From positions 1 to 30,061 of the forward strand of contig JAIXMQ010000139.1 of the NCBI GenBank assembly GCA_025716855.1: a stretch of DNA of 30,061 nucleotides, given 5' to 3'. The position numbers and the translations under genes are program-made. Numbering within the stretch: the first letter of the stretch is position 1; each line of letters begins with the position of its first letter. The notes below the pieces were generated by a model. It did no database searches and was not told the DNA's origin. It was given only the letters and a program-made list of their open reading frames with translations. Source of the stretch: Pilaira anomala. Lineage: Eukaryota; Mucoromycota; Mucoromycetes; Mucorales; Mucoraceae. This document shows positions 9,888 through 19,843 of the stretch, one piece after another.

Positions 9888-10714
9888 CAACTTTTTGGCT
9901 TTTAAAATGATTGAAGTTATTACACTGTAGCTAGTGGGTACGCGTATATAAAGTGATTCTACTTGTTCCTGACAAAAAAAGATCAATATATTTTTCTAAT
10001 AATGGCATTAATTGAACTCCCCTTTAACATAATATTCCACAGCCTGAAACGTATATTTATTCCTTCTTTAGTAAAAGCAATAGTATCTATTACAGCAACA
10101 CTCTATTTATTCCACAGTATTGTCCCATACCAGTTGATATATCATTATGACCTATTTGTTTTTGTTTTTTTTTGTGATATATTGTGCCTTAGTATTACAT
10201 GAATCCAATATTTAAGTTGATTCTTGTCTTTATGGTTTACCCTAAATGGAAAAATTTGGTATTCCAAAGCAAAACAATTTAACCGATCCTATAATATTCG
10301 TCCCTTTTTTTTTCATTCGTAGTGTAAAATTGTTTCATGTCGAGTTGTTGATTTTGTAAATATTATCCACATTTTACATAGCTCTGTTTCTTTTTCGATA
10401 AATAAAAAAGTTGTCGGTTCCATAACATTATTTTTGAGATCACTAGATATAGGTATGATAATTAATAAAAAGCATCGAGTTCTGTTTTATTTTCTGTCTT
10501 ACGGCTAAAAAAACATCATTTGTTCCGAAAATCATACCCTATCAAATTCACCTTTTTTTTCCATCTTCAACAAGCGATATAACGTCCCTGTTTTTAAATG
10601 TACGTTGTAAGGACTATTGTGAATATCATATATTGTCATATTCTTACTTTTGACTGCTATTCTGGTCAAGCTAAATAGTAATTGCGTGATGCTAAAATCG
10701 AACTAGCATAATAG
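9888..10714. other. hAT internal non-coding region
   Basis: AT-rich. No motif-bearing ORF on either strand. The 79-codon plus-strand frame at 9963-10202 is hydrophobic but starts in the transposase 5' flank and has no recognisable features. Nothing further seen. Confidence 0.5.
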
Positions 10715-10966
10715 TTAAGAGTGATATAACAAAAAGGTTGGCCTGTAACTTTCAATTTTTGTATTCTCTATAGAAAGTTTCAGATTAATAAGTTTTGTTT
10801 TCTTTTTGAGAATATTGTAACCTCTCATATCGCGTTTTTTTTTTAACTTCCCCATTAGTAGATTGACAGCTGGTTCCAGGACGCCAGTTAAATCATCAGC
10901 ATTAAGTCTTCTAAATGTGTCATCTAAACGTAGTGGTTTTTTGCAAGTCATATCGTATTCAAAAGG
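10715..10966 (-). other. Short coding-like segment inside the hAT, unidentified
   Basis: Minus-strand frame open upstream of its ATG at 10951. It reads EPPFEYD, then MTCKKPLRLDDTFRRLNADD and LTGVLEPAVNLLMG before degenerating into Lys-rich sequence. The balanced amino-acid composition over about 45 residues stands out from the surrounding AT-rich DNA. I do not recognise it. It could be an exon of a captured host-gene fragment carried by the hAT, an old insertion, or chance. There is no clear splice donor at its end; an AAAAAG acceptor-like site precedes it. Confidence 0.3.
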
Positions 10967-11140
10967 GGGTTCTTTTTATTATTATTATTACGTTTACAGA
11001 GATAAAAGATTTTTTTTTTGTTATGAAAAGAAAAAGAAAAAAAAATAATAATAATAAAAATTGATACTTGAGTCGGGACTGTTTTTTTTTGACCTATTGT
11101 TGCATTGAGAGCAATATGAGTAGCATACATAGCTTGATGT

Positions 11141-11231
11141 ATCGATCGTTGAAGCATTTTTTCAAAGCAACGATCGATCGTTGATCATATCGTTATATTG
11201 CCTTATTGTTGCATTGAAATCTCTATCCCTA
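11141..11231. repeat. hAT right terminal repeat and subterminal CAACGAT motifs
   Basis: ATCGTTG or CAACGAT occurs at 11145-11151, 11168-11174 and 11177-11183. 11141-11151 and 11168-11178 form an 11-bp inverted repeat (ATCGATCGTTG / CAACGATCGAT) around a 16-bp spacer. The end reads TAGGGATAG inward from 11231. Confidence 0.75.
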
Positions 11232-11239
11232 CTTGTGGA
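11232..11239. repeat. Target-site duplication of the hAT element, right copy
   Basis: CTTGTGGA, identical to 4598-4605. Confidence 0.95.
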
Positions 11240-11466
11240 AATGGTGTATTGGAGATGTATTATTATGATTCCAATGCTGAGCAAGATACTGAAGAAGAAA
11301 GTAGCTCTGATGAAGAAGACAGCTGTGCTGATATGTAAGTAAATCGAAAGTGTATACCTGAATTTTACTTTTGATATATAGCTTACAAAAACGTGTATCT
11401 TTCTATATCAAATGCATTTAGGTCCGATGATGAGGTAGTAAGTTCTGATAAAGAAGAAAGTGACAG
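11240..11466 (+). pseudogene. Plavaka-like transposase copy 1, acidic linker (end of exon 2, start of exon 3)
   Basis: Continues exactly in frame from DDIPSTCG (before the hAT) as NGVLEMYYYDSNAEQDTEEE and SSSDEEDSCAD. An 87-nt intron follows (11335-11421, ATAT|GTAAGT ... GCATTTAG), and exon 3 reads MSDDEVVSSDKEESDS before the LINE insertion point at 11466. The acidic, Ser-rich linker joins the N-terminal finger to the main domain. There are no stops in this part. Confidence 0.65.
11450..11466. repeat. Target-site duplication of the LINE, left copy (17 bp)
   Basis: AAAGAAGAAAGTGACAG, repeated exactly at 17321-17337. Confidence 0.95.
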
Positions 11467-11765
11467 CGCCCCTTTCTCCGTTATATAATTGTTTTATTGC
11501 TTTGTGTAACCTCACTTACAAGCAATACTCGAATTATATCTTCAATCTTAATAAAAAAAAAATACTACCAATACAAAACCATCCACTTACCTATAAGAAA
11601 CTGTCTTCAGTCGAACCAGATACTACCTTACCTTCTTCTCCTGAACCTTCAACCAATCGACCATCTCGACCATCTCGACATTCCGACCCTCTCGACTCAG
11701 TTGACACCATCTCCAACCTCCAACCTCGCCCGAAACGTTTATTCAGTACACTCTCCACTTCCACC

Positions 11766-12941
11766 ATGGCCCCCGATCCTCGACCACCTAAATCTCGAGC
11801 AGCAATAAAATCAGCTGCAAAAGACGCTCCTATCTCTAAACCTTCCAGTAAGGTCACCTCACCTCCCAGTTAGAACACTGTTTCAACTACAGTCCCTATG
11901 GAGACCACCGATCATCCTCTTGAGGACGACCTCAACCTCGAATATCCCAGTAACCACCCACCCGTTGATATTCCCACCTCTCCAGATCAATCCACCAACT
12001 GGGAATTCACTTTTCGTCATGAGCTTCTGACCATTAAGGCTGAACTCCGCGAATGTCTGGATCTCAAAATACAGGTACAACATCTACTTGATGAAAATGC
12101 TAGATTGACAAAGTCTCTCCAAGAAGCCAATGCCACTATCACTAAGCTTCGTTCATCCACCTCTGGCCCTACTTTAGGTAGCGCTGCCTCTCGATACGCC
12201 TCTCCACCTCCCACCTCAGCCTCTACTATCGATATTACCACCGCCGATTCCAATAACTCCAATATCGCTGCTACCACTACCACCACCGCTGACGAAAACA
12301 GCTACTCTTCGAGACTTAAACGTAACCTTACCCCTCGTAAACCAAGTGTCAGAAAAGTTCGTGCCGCAGTTCGACTTTTTGAGGCTTCTGCCTATGAAAC
12401 CCGCAATGACGATGACATGAGTGACTCGGACGAATCCAACACAGGTCCTCATTATCAATATGTCCATCTCCGTTTGAAATACAGAGATAAAGCTTCCGCT
12501 GTCCGTACGAAACTTCGTGCATTAGGTATTGACAATGGTCGTATCTTAGACCTTCACTACCCTACTCGGGGTGTGGTATCTATCTTAATCCACAAAGACT
12601 ATTTCTCTACACTAACCTCTATCTTAGAAAAACATGAGCTCCAACCTATCGAAGATTTTAATCCTTTAGATATCTGTAACCTTAAAGATCCTGCCCTAGC
12701 CTCTTTAACTGTAGAAGAAAAACGGGCCAAATTACTCGAACTCCACCAGACTCGCCTCTGCCGGGCTCTCCAATTCATTCGTCCTTACCTCAAAGGTCTT
12801 ATTTCTCGCGATTTTATCCAACAGGGATGGCTCACCCCCGATCAGGTTAAAAATACCCTTACCTCAACTACACCTAAAATCTCCACTGCTCCTGCTACTA
12901 ACCCCTCTCCTAGCCAATTAATTAATGATCCCAGTCAGTAA
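11766..12941 (+). CDS. LINE ORF1 protein (coiled coil, probable RNA-binding)
   Basis: Two readings are possible. From ATG 11766 (MAPDPRPPKSRAAIK) the frame meets TAG at 11871-11873 and stays open in the same frame through ATG 11898 to TAA 12939-12941. Starting at 11898 gives an uninterrupted 347-residue protein. A heptad-like coiled coil lies at about residues 36-75 of the 347-aa form (ELLTIKAELRECLDLKIQVQ, LLDENARLTKSLQEAN). A Ser/Thr-rich linker follows, then a folded domain from about residue 185 with YQYVHLRLKYRDKASAVRTK and GVVSILIHKDYF, which could be RRM-like. No CCHC zinc knuckle is visible. It overlaps ORF2 by 17 nt. By analogy with L1 ORF1 it should coat element RNA, which is an inference. 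Confidence 0.7.
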
Positions 12942-15900
12942 TTCATCATCTACCATTAATACGACCAAATCCACCTCATTCACCATCGGCTCCCTCAATT
13001 GCCGTAGTCTCGTCAAATCCTCTTCCACTTCAGTCATTTCTCCTTTTATCCGCCACCTTAAAACACCTCCATCTCCTTCTCCCAAACTTGACATACTCAC
13101 ACTACAAGAAACCCACGCCTCAACACCTGAAATTATCACTTCACTCAACCTACAATTCCAATCTAAATCACAAATATGGACAAAACACTGTGGTATTATT
13201 AGTCTTAACTCTAGCTTACGTATTGAACATATCTTTACTTCTGCAGATGAAAGATTAATTCATTGCCGTATTAGCCATATTGACCTCGCCTTTCCTTCCT
13301 TCAACCTTATCACCATCTATGCCCCAGCAAGCTCTACTCTTCGACACCAATTTTATGCTGAATTATTATCCTTACCCATATTCGCTCCTTTTCTACCAGA
13401 CGCAGATCCTGAGTTGTCGCCAACTCACCCTCCGCTAATCATTACCGGTGATTTCAATTTTAATTCCTCCCGTATTTCACTACCTACGTCAAATGACCAA
13501 TCCTCATATCCTTTTACAAATAACTCTCAACGCAATTGGCACTCCCTTTTGTGTACTCACTTTTATGAATGTACTCACCCTTCTTTAGATCATCCTCTCA
13601 CCACTTTTCGACGTGGTACCTCTTCCTCTACCCTCGATAATATTTTTACCAGTCCTTCCTTATACTCTTCCCTTTCCTCATCTACTGTAGAATTCTTAAA
13701 TTCCCAATGGACTGATCATGCCTTACTGACTTCCACATTCCAATTCGGCTCTGAACGTCATGGTCGCGGTCTCTGGAAAGGTAACCCTCATCTAGCATCT
13801 AACCCTTACTTCATTAAAGCCTTCCATGATTGTATCGACAAGTTCTATAACACTCATTTGATTCCTTACCCGCCTGAACTTATCCAATACTACCACCATA
13901 AAAGAGCTAGTCGCAACTATTGTACTGAACCTTACACACTACCCTATCTTGGCGGTGCTTCCTCCCCTCAACAACTATGGGACGATTTGAAAATTGAAAT
14001 TAAACGACTCATGCGCTCTTTTTCTCGTCACGTATCCACCTGGCGCCATAAACAACTTGATAAGCTACAGCGTAAACGCGATCGCATTATGCTACCATCC
14101 TCTATCCCTTTAGGTCTAACTACTCACCCAAAACTAACCACTGTTGAACATCAAATAGGTATTTTACAAAACGAAATAGCTCAGAACGAAAACCTTAAAT
14201 CATCTCGTCACTGGCGTGAAAATGGAGAAACCAACGCAGGTTATCTAAAGCGTACCATTGATACAGAACGCTCACAACGATTTATCGCAAAGTTAATTCA
14301 TCCTCATTCCTCAGTTATATGTGATACTCCATCATCCCTAGCAGACGCCGCCACTTCCTTTTACGAAGACCTATTTACCTCTGAACCTATCGATCCTGAA
14401 GCAATTCACACTTCGCTACAAACTATCCCTTCCTTTGCTAATCCTAACAGCTCGGACGATATGTCTTCACTAACCTCTCCTTTCTCTATAACATCCCTTC
14501 ACCTTGTCGCTACTGGCCAATCTAAACATAGCTCCCCCGGCATGGATGGATTACCTTACTCAATCCTTAACCTTCTCTTTCTTCATCACCTCGTAGAACC
14601 TCTTGCACTCAAAGTCTATAACGAAGCCCTTCAAGCCTCAATTTTTCCTCTCTCTTGGCACGATACTTGTATGACTCTCCTACCAAAGAAAGGTGATCTT
14701 CTTTCTCTATCCAATTACCGTCCCATCGCTCTCATAGGTACTGATGCTAAATCTTTTACTCGTCTCCTTAACACTCGCCTCATGTCTTTTTTCTCTTCAC
14801 GGATATGCCTTAACCAAATGGGGTTCATGCCTGATCGCTTCATTGGTGAACAAGGCCGCCTAGTTCAACTGGCACAACTCCATGCCCAACAACATCATTC
14901 TTCTACTATAGGTATCTGCCTCGATCAGCAAAAAGCATACGATAGAATACATCCATATTATCTTGAACAAGTTTTAACTCGTTTTGGTATTCCTCAAAAT
15001 TATATAACTACTATCACTAACCTCTTTTTCTCTACTCGAGTTCATATAAACATCAACGGTAATATCACTTCTCCATTCACAGCTTCTCGTGGTCTACGCC
15101 AAGGTGATCCACTCAGCCCTCTTCTCTTCAACATCGCTTTCGATCCTTTCCTTCGCCTCATCTCTCAAGACTCTTCCTTCTCGGGTTTTTCCTTTGAGCG
15201 CCCCATCCCTCTTCTTCCTTCTCCATCGGTCCCACCCCCTATCAAAGTACTGGCTTATGCAGATGATACTCTCGTCTTCTTAAATCAACACTCTGACTTC
15301 ATCCGCTTACAAACTCATCTTTCCACTTACTGTGCTGCTTCTAATGCTAAACTAAATATTGCTAAGACTGAAGCCTTCCCTCTCTCTGGTATACCAAGTC
15401 CAGCTTGGAAATCTTTCCTTCAACCTTTCAATATCACAAAATGGTATGACCGTCACTCTTCAACTCCTCTTCGCTACCTTGGTTATCCCATCTTCTTCTC
15501 AACCTCCCAAAAACAGACCTACTTCAACACTCTCTTACAGAAAATTTCCATAGCTTGCTCAATTCATTCTCAACGACATCTCTCCATTCGTGGTTGAGTC
15601 ACGGTTCTCAATACCCTTATACTGTCCAGATTGTGGCATGTACTAAGGTTGTTTCCGCTCAATCAGACTTATTACTCCAAACTCAAAGGTACTATTTCTA
15701 AATTTATTAATACTTCATGCTTCCCTCGTATTAGTTTCACTACAATGACTTCCCCTCTCTCAGCTGGTGGTCTAGGTGTACTCGATCCTGCTATTCAAGT
15801 TCGCAAGATGCAATGGCGCTGGCTATGTCCTCTTTTAGTTTCCTTCCCTGGTACTCCCCTCATTACCCCTGACTCCACCTTCTCCTTTATAACTAGCTTC

Positions 15901-17148
15901 CCTTATAGTCGTTATATTCTCCATTACCTGTCTTCCTCTCACCTACCGCCTTCACAACCTACTTCTTTTATTTGGCCCCTATTATTTCCCGCGTGCCGTC
16001 CCTCAGTACTAACCAAAAACATTTTTCTTCCTTTCAGTTCTTTATTTTCTACACTAGATTCCCTATTCTGTCGATCTTATGACTTCATCAACCTCAATCC
16101 AATTACCTGTCTCTCTCTACCAGTCTCTGAAATACTACAAACTCGGTACGTTCTCCCTCGTCACCCACCCCAAATCAAATACACCCCTCCGGATCGACCT
16201 TACTTCAAACGTCCTATTTTTAAACGTAACCTCTTTGCCACTCATCTTTTTGTACCTGACGCACATCTCTGCCGTCTCCGCTTTCGCTACTTTAACCGAA
16301 CTGAAATCAACTATCACTCCAACACTACCAAAGCCATCTTAAATGACCTACGCTCTGAAACTATCCGTAATCGCACTTTTATTCATAAATATTTTTATAT
16401 TGTTACTTCTAACTTCACTTCACTTCACACAGATCTCTCCCCTATAATCACCCATATTCTCCAACTTCGTTCTATTTCTTCCCTCACTTCTGACCCCAAC
16501 TGTCTACCGCAATTACTAGTTCCGTCTACATTCTCTCTTCTACTCATGAATATTAAACATTCAGCCCTAACTTGCCCTTGTACTCCTTCATCTATCGTTA
16601 CTTCACCACCTCCAAAATTTACACCCACTATCTCTGGTATCTCATGGTCCCGTTTTTGGTCTGCTTCCATTCCTCTTACTTGTCGTACTCTCTGGTACCG
16701 TCTAATTCATAACCGTATTCCACATCGTGGACTTCTCCATTACATTTTCCCCGATAAATTCCTCACCGACCTTTGCCCTCGCTGCTCATGTTCTGCCGAC
16801 TCCCTTTCACATTTTTTCTTCACTTGTCCTTCCATTCAAACTGTATGGTCTCATTTCTTCACTTATCTCAGCTCCTCCCCTCCCGATACCCTCCCCACTT
16901 TTTTGATCACTCTATTTCATGACCTTCGATCATTATCTATACTTCATTCTTCTCGTCCAGACAACACTACCACCTTCACCTCACTTTCCTTCTCCCAAGT
17001 GACGATCTGCATACTCCAGGCTATACGGTCCGCTCACTGGGCCTTTATATTCCATGACACTCCTCTCCTTGGCGACAACATTATTTCAACTGCCACCCGT
17101 TTGCTTGATAAACTTGATTCTGAACTTAATCTGTACTCGAACTTGTAA
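12925..17148 (+). pseudogene. LINE ORF2: AP endonuclease, reverse transcriptase and zf-RVT, one in-frame TGA
   Basis: A 1408-codon frame broken only by TGA at 15595-15597 (codon 891), inside IRG*VTVLNTLILSRLWH. An ancestral CGA (Arg) is likely. The apurinic-like endonuclease spans about residues 18-270: LNCRSL, LQETHA, YAPAS, GDFNF near 175 and WTDHALL near 262. Reverse transcriptase follows at about 500-800: SPGMDGLPYSIL near 540, PIALIGTDAKSFTRLLNTRL, CLDQQKAYDRIH, GLRQGDPLSPLLFNIAFDPF and the catalytic YADDTLVF at 778. The C-terminal part has a zf-RVT domain, LCPRCSCSADSLSHFFFTC. The endonuclease would nick target DNA and the RT prime on it. The stop lies after the RT fingers and palm, so a truncated product would keep both enzyme domains. 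Confidence 0.9.
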
Positions 17149-17192
17149 TTGCTCTCCATATAATCCCCCCCCCCTCCTATAACTAGTCATTC

Positions 17193-17218
17193 AAAAAAAA
17201 AAAAAAAAAAAAAAAAAA
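17193..17218 (+). repeat. A26 homopolymer in the LINE 3' UTR
   Basis: Twenty-six A, about 100 bp before the 3' end and shortly after a C10 run (17165-17174). Because unique sequence and the hairpin follow, it is internal and not the terminal tail. Confidence 0.9.
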
Positions 17219-17289
17219 GCCATATTCCCTTTTAGATAGATTTTATTTTTCTAAAAACCGTCCCTGCGACGTGTATAAATAAATTAACT

Positions 17290-17310
17290 GAAGCAATCTC
17301 CGATTGCTTC
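17290..17310 (+). other. 3'-terminal stem-loop of the LINE
   Basis: GAAGCAATC, loop TCC, GATTGCTTC: a perfect 9-bp stem ending 10 nt before the LINE boundary. Some LINE lineages carry a 3' stem-loop recognised by their own reverse transcriptase. Position and perfection suggest the same role here, which is an inference. Confidence 0.7.
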
Positions 17311-17320
17311 CCTACAAAAA

Positions 17321-17337
17321 AAAGAAGAAAGTGACAG
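17321..17337. repeat. Target-site duplication of the LINE, right copy (17 bp)
   Basis: Exact copy of 11450-11466. Confidence 0.95.
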
Positions 17338-18544
17338 TAGCTCCTACGCTCAATATGAAATTGATGAGGCTTTTCTGCTGAATACAATTATTCCTATCTC
17401 TCAGAAATTCCAACATCAGACAATGAACTTTGCTCCTAACACTGCTGACAAAGACATCAACAGATTATATTATGCCACAAGGCAAATGGAACAAGTAGAG
17501 CATATTCCGGATCTGCCCAACCCATTTGTTTCTCCAGTAGAAAGTCTTTTTCATGCATTTTTTTATGGTGATGAAGATCTTTGTTCTGAGCGAATGATCA
17601 AGAAAATACGTTACCTAATTAAATGCGCATTAAAATTACAACGAATGTCTGCTTCTAAATTGGTTTTACCTAAAGCTGATGGAATTTACAACTTGCATCA
17701 ACGTATAAGGTCTAAAGTACCTCTTTTCGAACCTGCGTATTGCTACAAACAACAGACGACAAAGAACACATTCTTTTTTTATGTTACCTCCTAGCAAGTA
17801 CTCCTGGTATGATCAAAGAAATGACAGCCCTTCCAGACTTCAGTGAGGATCGTTCTTTATATCTTAATCACGGTGAAAAATGTAGATATTACCAACAATT
17901 CCAAACGCCAATGATTACTAAAGATAACCACAATTATTGGGTTGGTGATCTTGTCAAAGATAGATTTGGTGGACACTGGTTGTTGAAGAAGTTTTTTGCG
18001 AAAGGAGAAGTAATAGTTGAAAATGAAAGAAGAAGATTGTGTTTGCTGAAGCTCATCCTGTTTTCAGTAACGAATATGCAAGTTCTCATGATATGCCATT
18101 TTTGGCTGACTCGAATACAAACTTTGCTATTGTTAATTCCATTGTGAAATTGGCTTTAGATGAGATTGTCACGACGGTATCCAAGACGCCTAACTTTCAA
18201 GAAAATAGCTGTACAATTCAATACGGTGGTCAAAGTGAATTTTTTTCCTTCACTATGGTCTCAATAGTGATATCGCTTGTCTTTGGTCTTGAAATCACTT
18301 TGGTACACAGTTTAAACGTGCTTTGCCTGGTCATTCTCCTTTGAATCCAAAGTTTATGAAGGTCGTAGTTGCTCGTATCTGTCTTTACTCTGATGATACT
18401 TCAGGTAATAAGTCTAAGCTGTATAATGTTTTTGACAGCTACCTTATGTATTTGGGCGCTACACCACTTGAAAGAAGAAGTTGTCTTGAGAACGCCATGT
18501 TCATTTGTACGTCAGACAAGAACCTTCAAGCGGTTGATATGTTA
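17338..18544 (+). pseudogene. Plavaka-like transposase copy 1, central part with several frameshifts
   Basis: Continues in frame from exon 3 (EESDS) as SSYAQYEIDEAFLLNTIIPI, then ADKDINRLYYATRQMEQVEH. The frame slips near 17740 (into LQTTDDKEHILFLCYLLAST), again near 18025 (into VFAEAHPVFSNEYASSHDMP) and again near 18240 (GGQSEFF to GHSPLNPKFMKVVVARICLY). The diagnostic YSDDTSGNKSKLYNVFDSYL block, holding the first catalytic Asp of the Plavaka family, follows. Coding similarity to the copy at 27530-29535 is clear through TSDKNLQAVDML and stops abruptly at 18544, where Tc1 sequence begins. Transposase function is lost. Confidence 0.75.
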
Positions 18545-18791
18545 TGACATTGATGGAGAACTGGCTTGCTCAAAGTCCAGATCTTAATCCCATTGAGCAT
18601 GTCTGGACTGAGCTGTCTTGTAGGATGAGAGATAAGAAGTACGATGTTAGTAATATCGAGGATTTAAAGGAGTTAAGTTAAAAATAGCTTGGTCAGAAAT
18701 GACGGTCGAATACATTGAGGGACTTTACGAAAGTATGCCCAGAAGATGTAGGGCAGTTATAACTTCTAAAGGCAATGTTACAAGATATTAA
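18545..18791 (+). pseudogene. Tc1/mariner transposase C-terminal remnant
   Basis: MENWLAQSPDLNPIEHVWTE contains the third catalytic residue (Glu) in the usual Tc1 setting. After a small frameshift (near 18680) it ends SMPRRCRAVITSKGNVTRY followed by TAA at 18789-18791, the standard Tc1 C-terminus. The N-terminal two-thirds, with both catalytic Asp residues, is missing. It is a different subfamily from the intact Tc1 at 4911-6636, whose C-terminus is unlike this. It abuts the Plavaka-like sequence without a recognisable TIR. Confidence 0.85.
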
Positions 18792-18830
18792 TTTTTTTAT
18801 TTTTTTTTAATTTTCTTTTATTAAACAACC

Positions 18831-19628
18831 TGTTGGAATTCGGTTTGAAGGGTTTTATAAAATAAAATAAAAGGCGATAAATTAAATGACAACGAACAAA
18901 GGGGGTTTATTCTTTATTCAAAATTAACTGAGAGCTCCATATTTCTAAACTATGCGACTATTTATATTATTACTAAAGATTTGTTAATGACATAATGTTA
19001 TAGTATTATTTAGTCTATATATCAGCTCTAATGTCTAGCGTGATATATAGTTTATTATTTTATGTTTTTAGTTTTGCATGATGTAAGTAGAACAGTGTAG
19101 GTGTTTGTATCTGAGATATGACAGGTACTGGATTACCCTGTCATAGCGCTCAATCGAGGTAACACAATGACTTAATTCAATTATGTACCGACGATCTTTT
19201 ACCTTTATTTATTGCCCAAAGCACATAATGTAAGGTATGAATATATACAAGATCTGTCATATATTCTTTATTATAAATACAAGAGTCAGCCCGGATTATT
19301 ACTCATATCTGTTCTGGTCTAATAGGTGTAGCTACTCAACTATTAAACATATGATGCAACATCGCTTTGCTTCCTACAAGTACTTTACTAATATAGTGTC
19401 AATTTTAATTATTCAATCTAAACTTGTAATAGGTTTTGGATTGAATTATCAGAATTTAGTGTTAATTCTACATCATGTATTTCCCATAGTCCGATAATTA
19501 TTTTATAACATTGTATTGTGTATCAATTCGTATTGATATGTCAATCTTTAAGTAATATAGTCATTTATTGTTTAAATGAGAGTTATGTAATATCCTTTTT
19601 ATATGAGTAGTATAGGTCAAATACAACA
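18831..19628 (+). mobile_element. Solo LTR, family 1 (798 bp)
   Basis: Starts TGTTGGAATTCGG, ends GTCAAATACAACA (terminal TGTTG/CAACA), and is flanked on both sides by CAACC (18826-18830 and 19629-19633). No internal retrotransposon genes are present, so it is the product of LTR-LTR recombination. It lies in the 3' flank of the Tc1 remnant. An inverted second copy starts at 20764. Its small ORF is not a gene. Confidence 0.9.
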
Positions 19629-19633
19629 CAACC

Positions 19634-19843
19634 TAATCTTTGTTCTTTCAAGTTTTGAAGGCATATTATCTGATTTATGACATTTTATAGAGAAACGAAA
19701 AAAGCATTTATTGTTTGAGCTTCAAAAATATATAATTTATGATCATTCTTTTTGACCTGTGACTGCATATCTCGTATAAATATCATCCCATATCATTGGC
19801 ATTGCTGTACGAAGTGATGTAGTGTAAAGAACACGATTCGAGA
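19634..19843. other. Unassigned segment between solo LTR and Plavaka-like sequence
   Basis: AT-rich with no ORF. By continuity across the LTR it should be the rest of the Tc1 remnant's 3' flank, but I see no TIR to mark its end. Confidence 0.4.

Larger units (their letters stand above)
4606..11231 (-). mobile_element. hAT DNA transposon carrying a nested Tc1 element
   Basis: The ends are TAGGGATAGCAGTTTCAA on the left and, read inward from the right, TAGGGATAGAGATTTCAA. Both ends share ATGCAACAATA and ACGATAT a little further in. Flanks are a perfect 8-bp duplication, CTTGTGGA. Total 6626 bp, or about 4.9 kb without the Tc1 insert at 4911-6636. The transposase lies on the minus strand (6865-9612), with a TATA box and probable true start upstream. 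The interval 9888-11140 has no recognised gene apart from a short possible exon at 10715-10966. The element interrupts exon 2 of the Plavaka-like gene, whose frame closes perfectly when the hAT and one TSD copy are removed. Confidence 0.93.
11467..17320 (+). mobile_element. L1-like non-LTR retrotransposon, near full length
   Basis: 5854 bp flanked by a 17-bp duplication, as expected for target-primed reverse transcription. It has two overlapping ORFs (ORF1 coiled coil, ORF2 endonuclease plus reverse transcriptase) and a 3' UTR with C10, A26, a short unique segment and a terminal 9-bp hairpin. It ends in a short A-rich tail against the A-rich TSD. ORF2 carries one in-frame TGA, and ORF1 may carry one TAG. 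There is no 5' truncation within the coding region, and about 300 bp of 5' leader is present. Its coding strand is strongly pyrimidine-rich, unlike the AT-rich flanks. Confidence 0.92.

Noticed and set aside
9963..10202. 79-codon hydrophobic plus-strand ORF in the hAT
   Set aside because: AT-driven hydrophobicity, no family resemblance, no promoter. Starts within the transposase 5' flank.
11591..12467. Overlapping minus-strand ORFs opposite LINE ORF1
   Set aside because: Shadows of a codon-biased, pyrimidine-rich coding strand. The plus strand has the coiled coil and ORF2 linkage.
17290..17310. Hairpin as a transcription terminator
   Set aside because: Eukaryotic Pol II context. Its place at the LINE 3' boundary fits an RT recognition hairpin better.
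19237..19497. 86-codon ORF inside the solo LTR (and its mirror at 21358-21585)
   Set aside because: Both are LTR sequence read in one frame. No motif and no start context.
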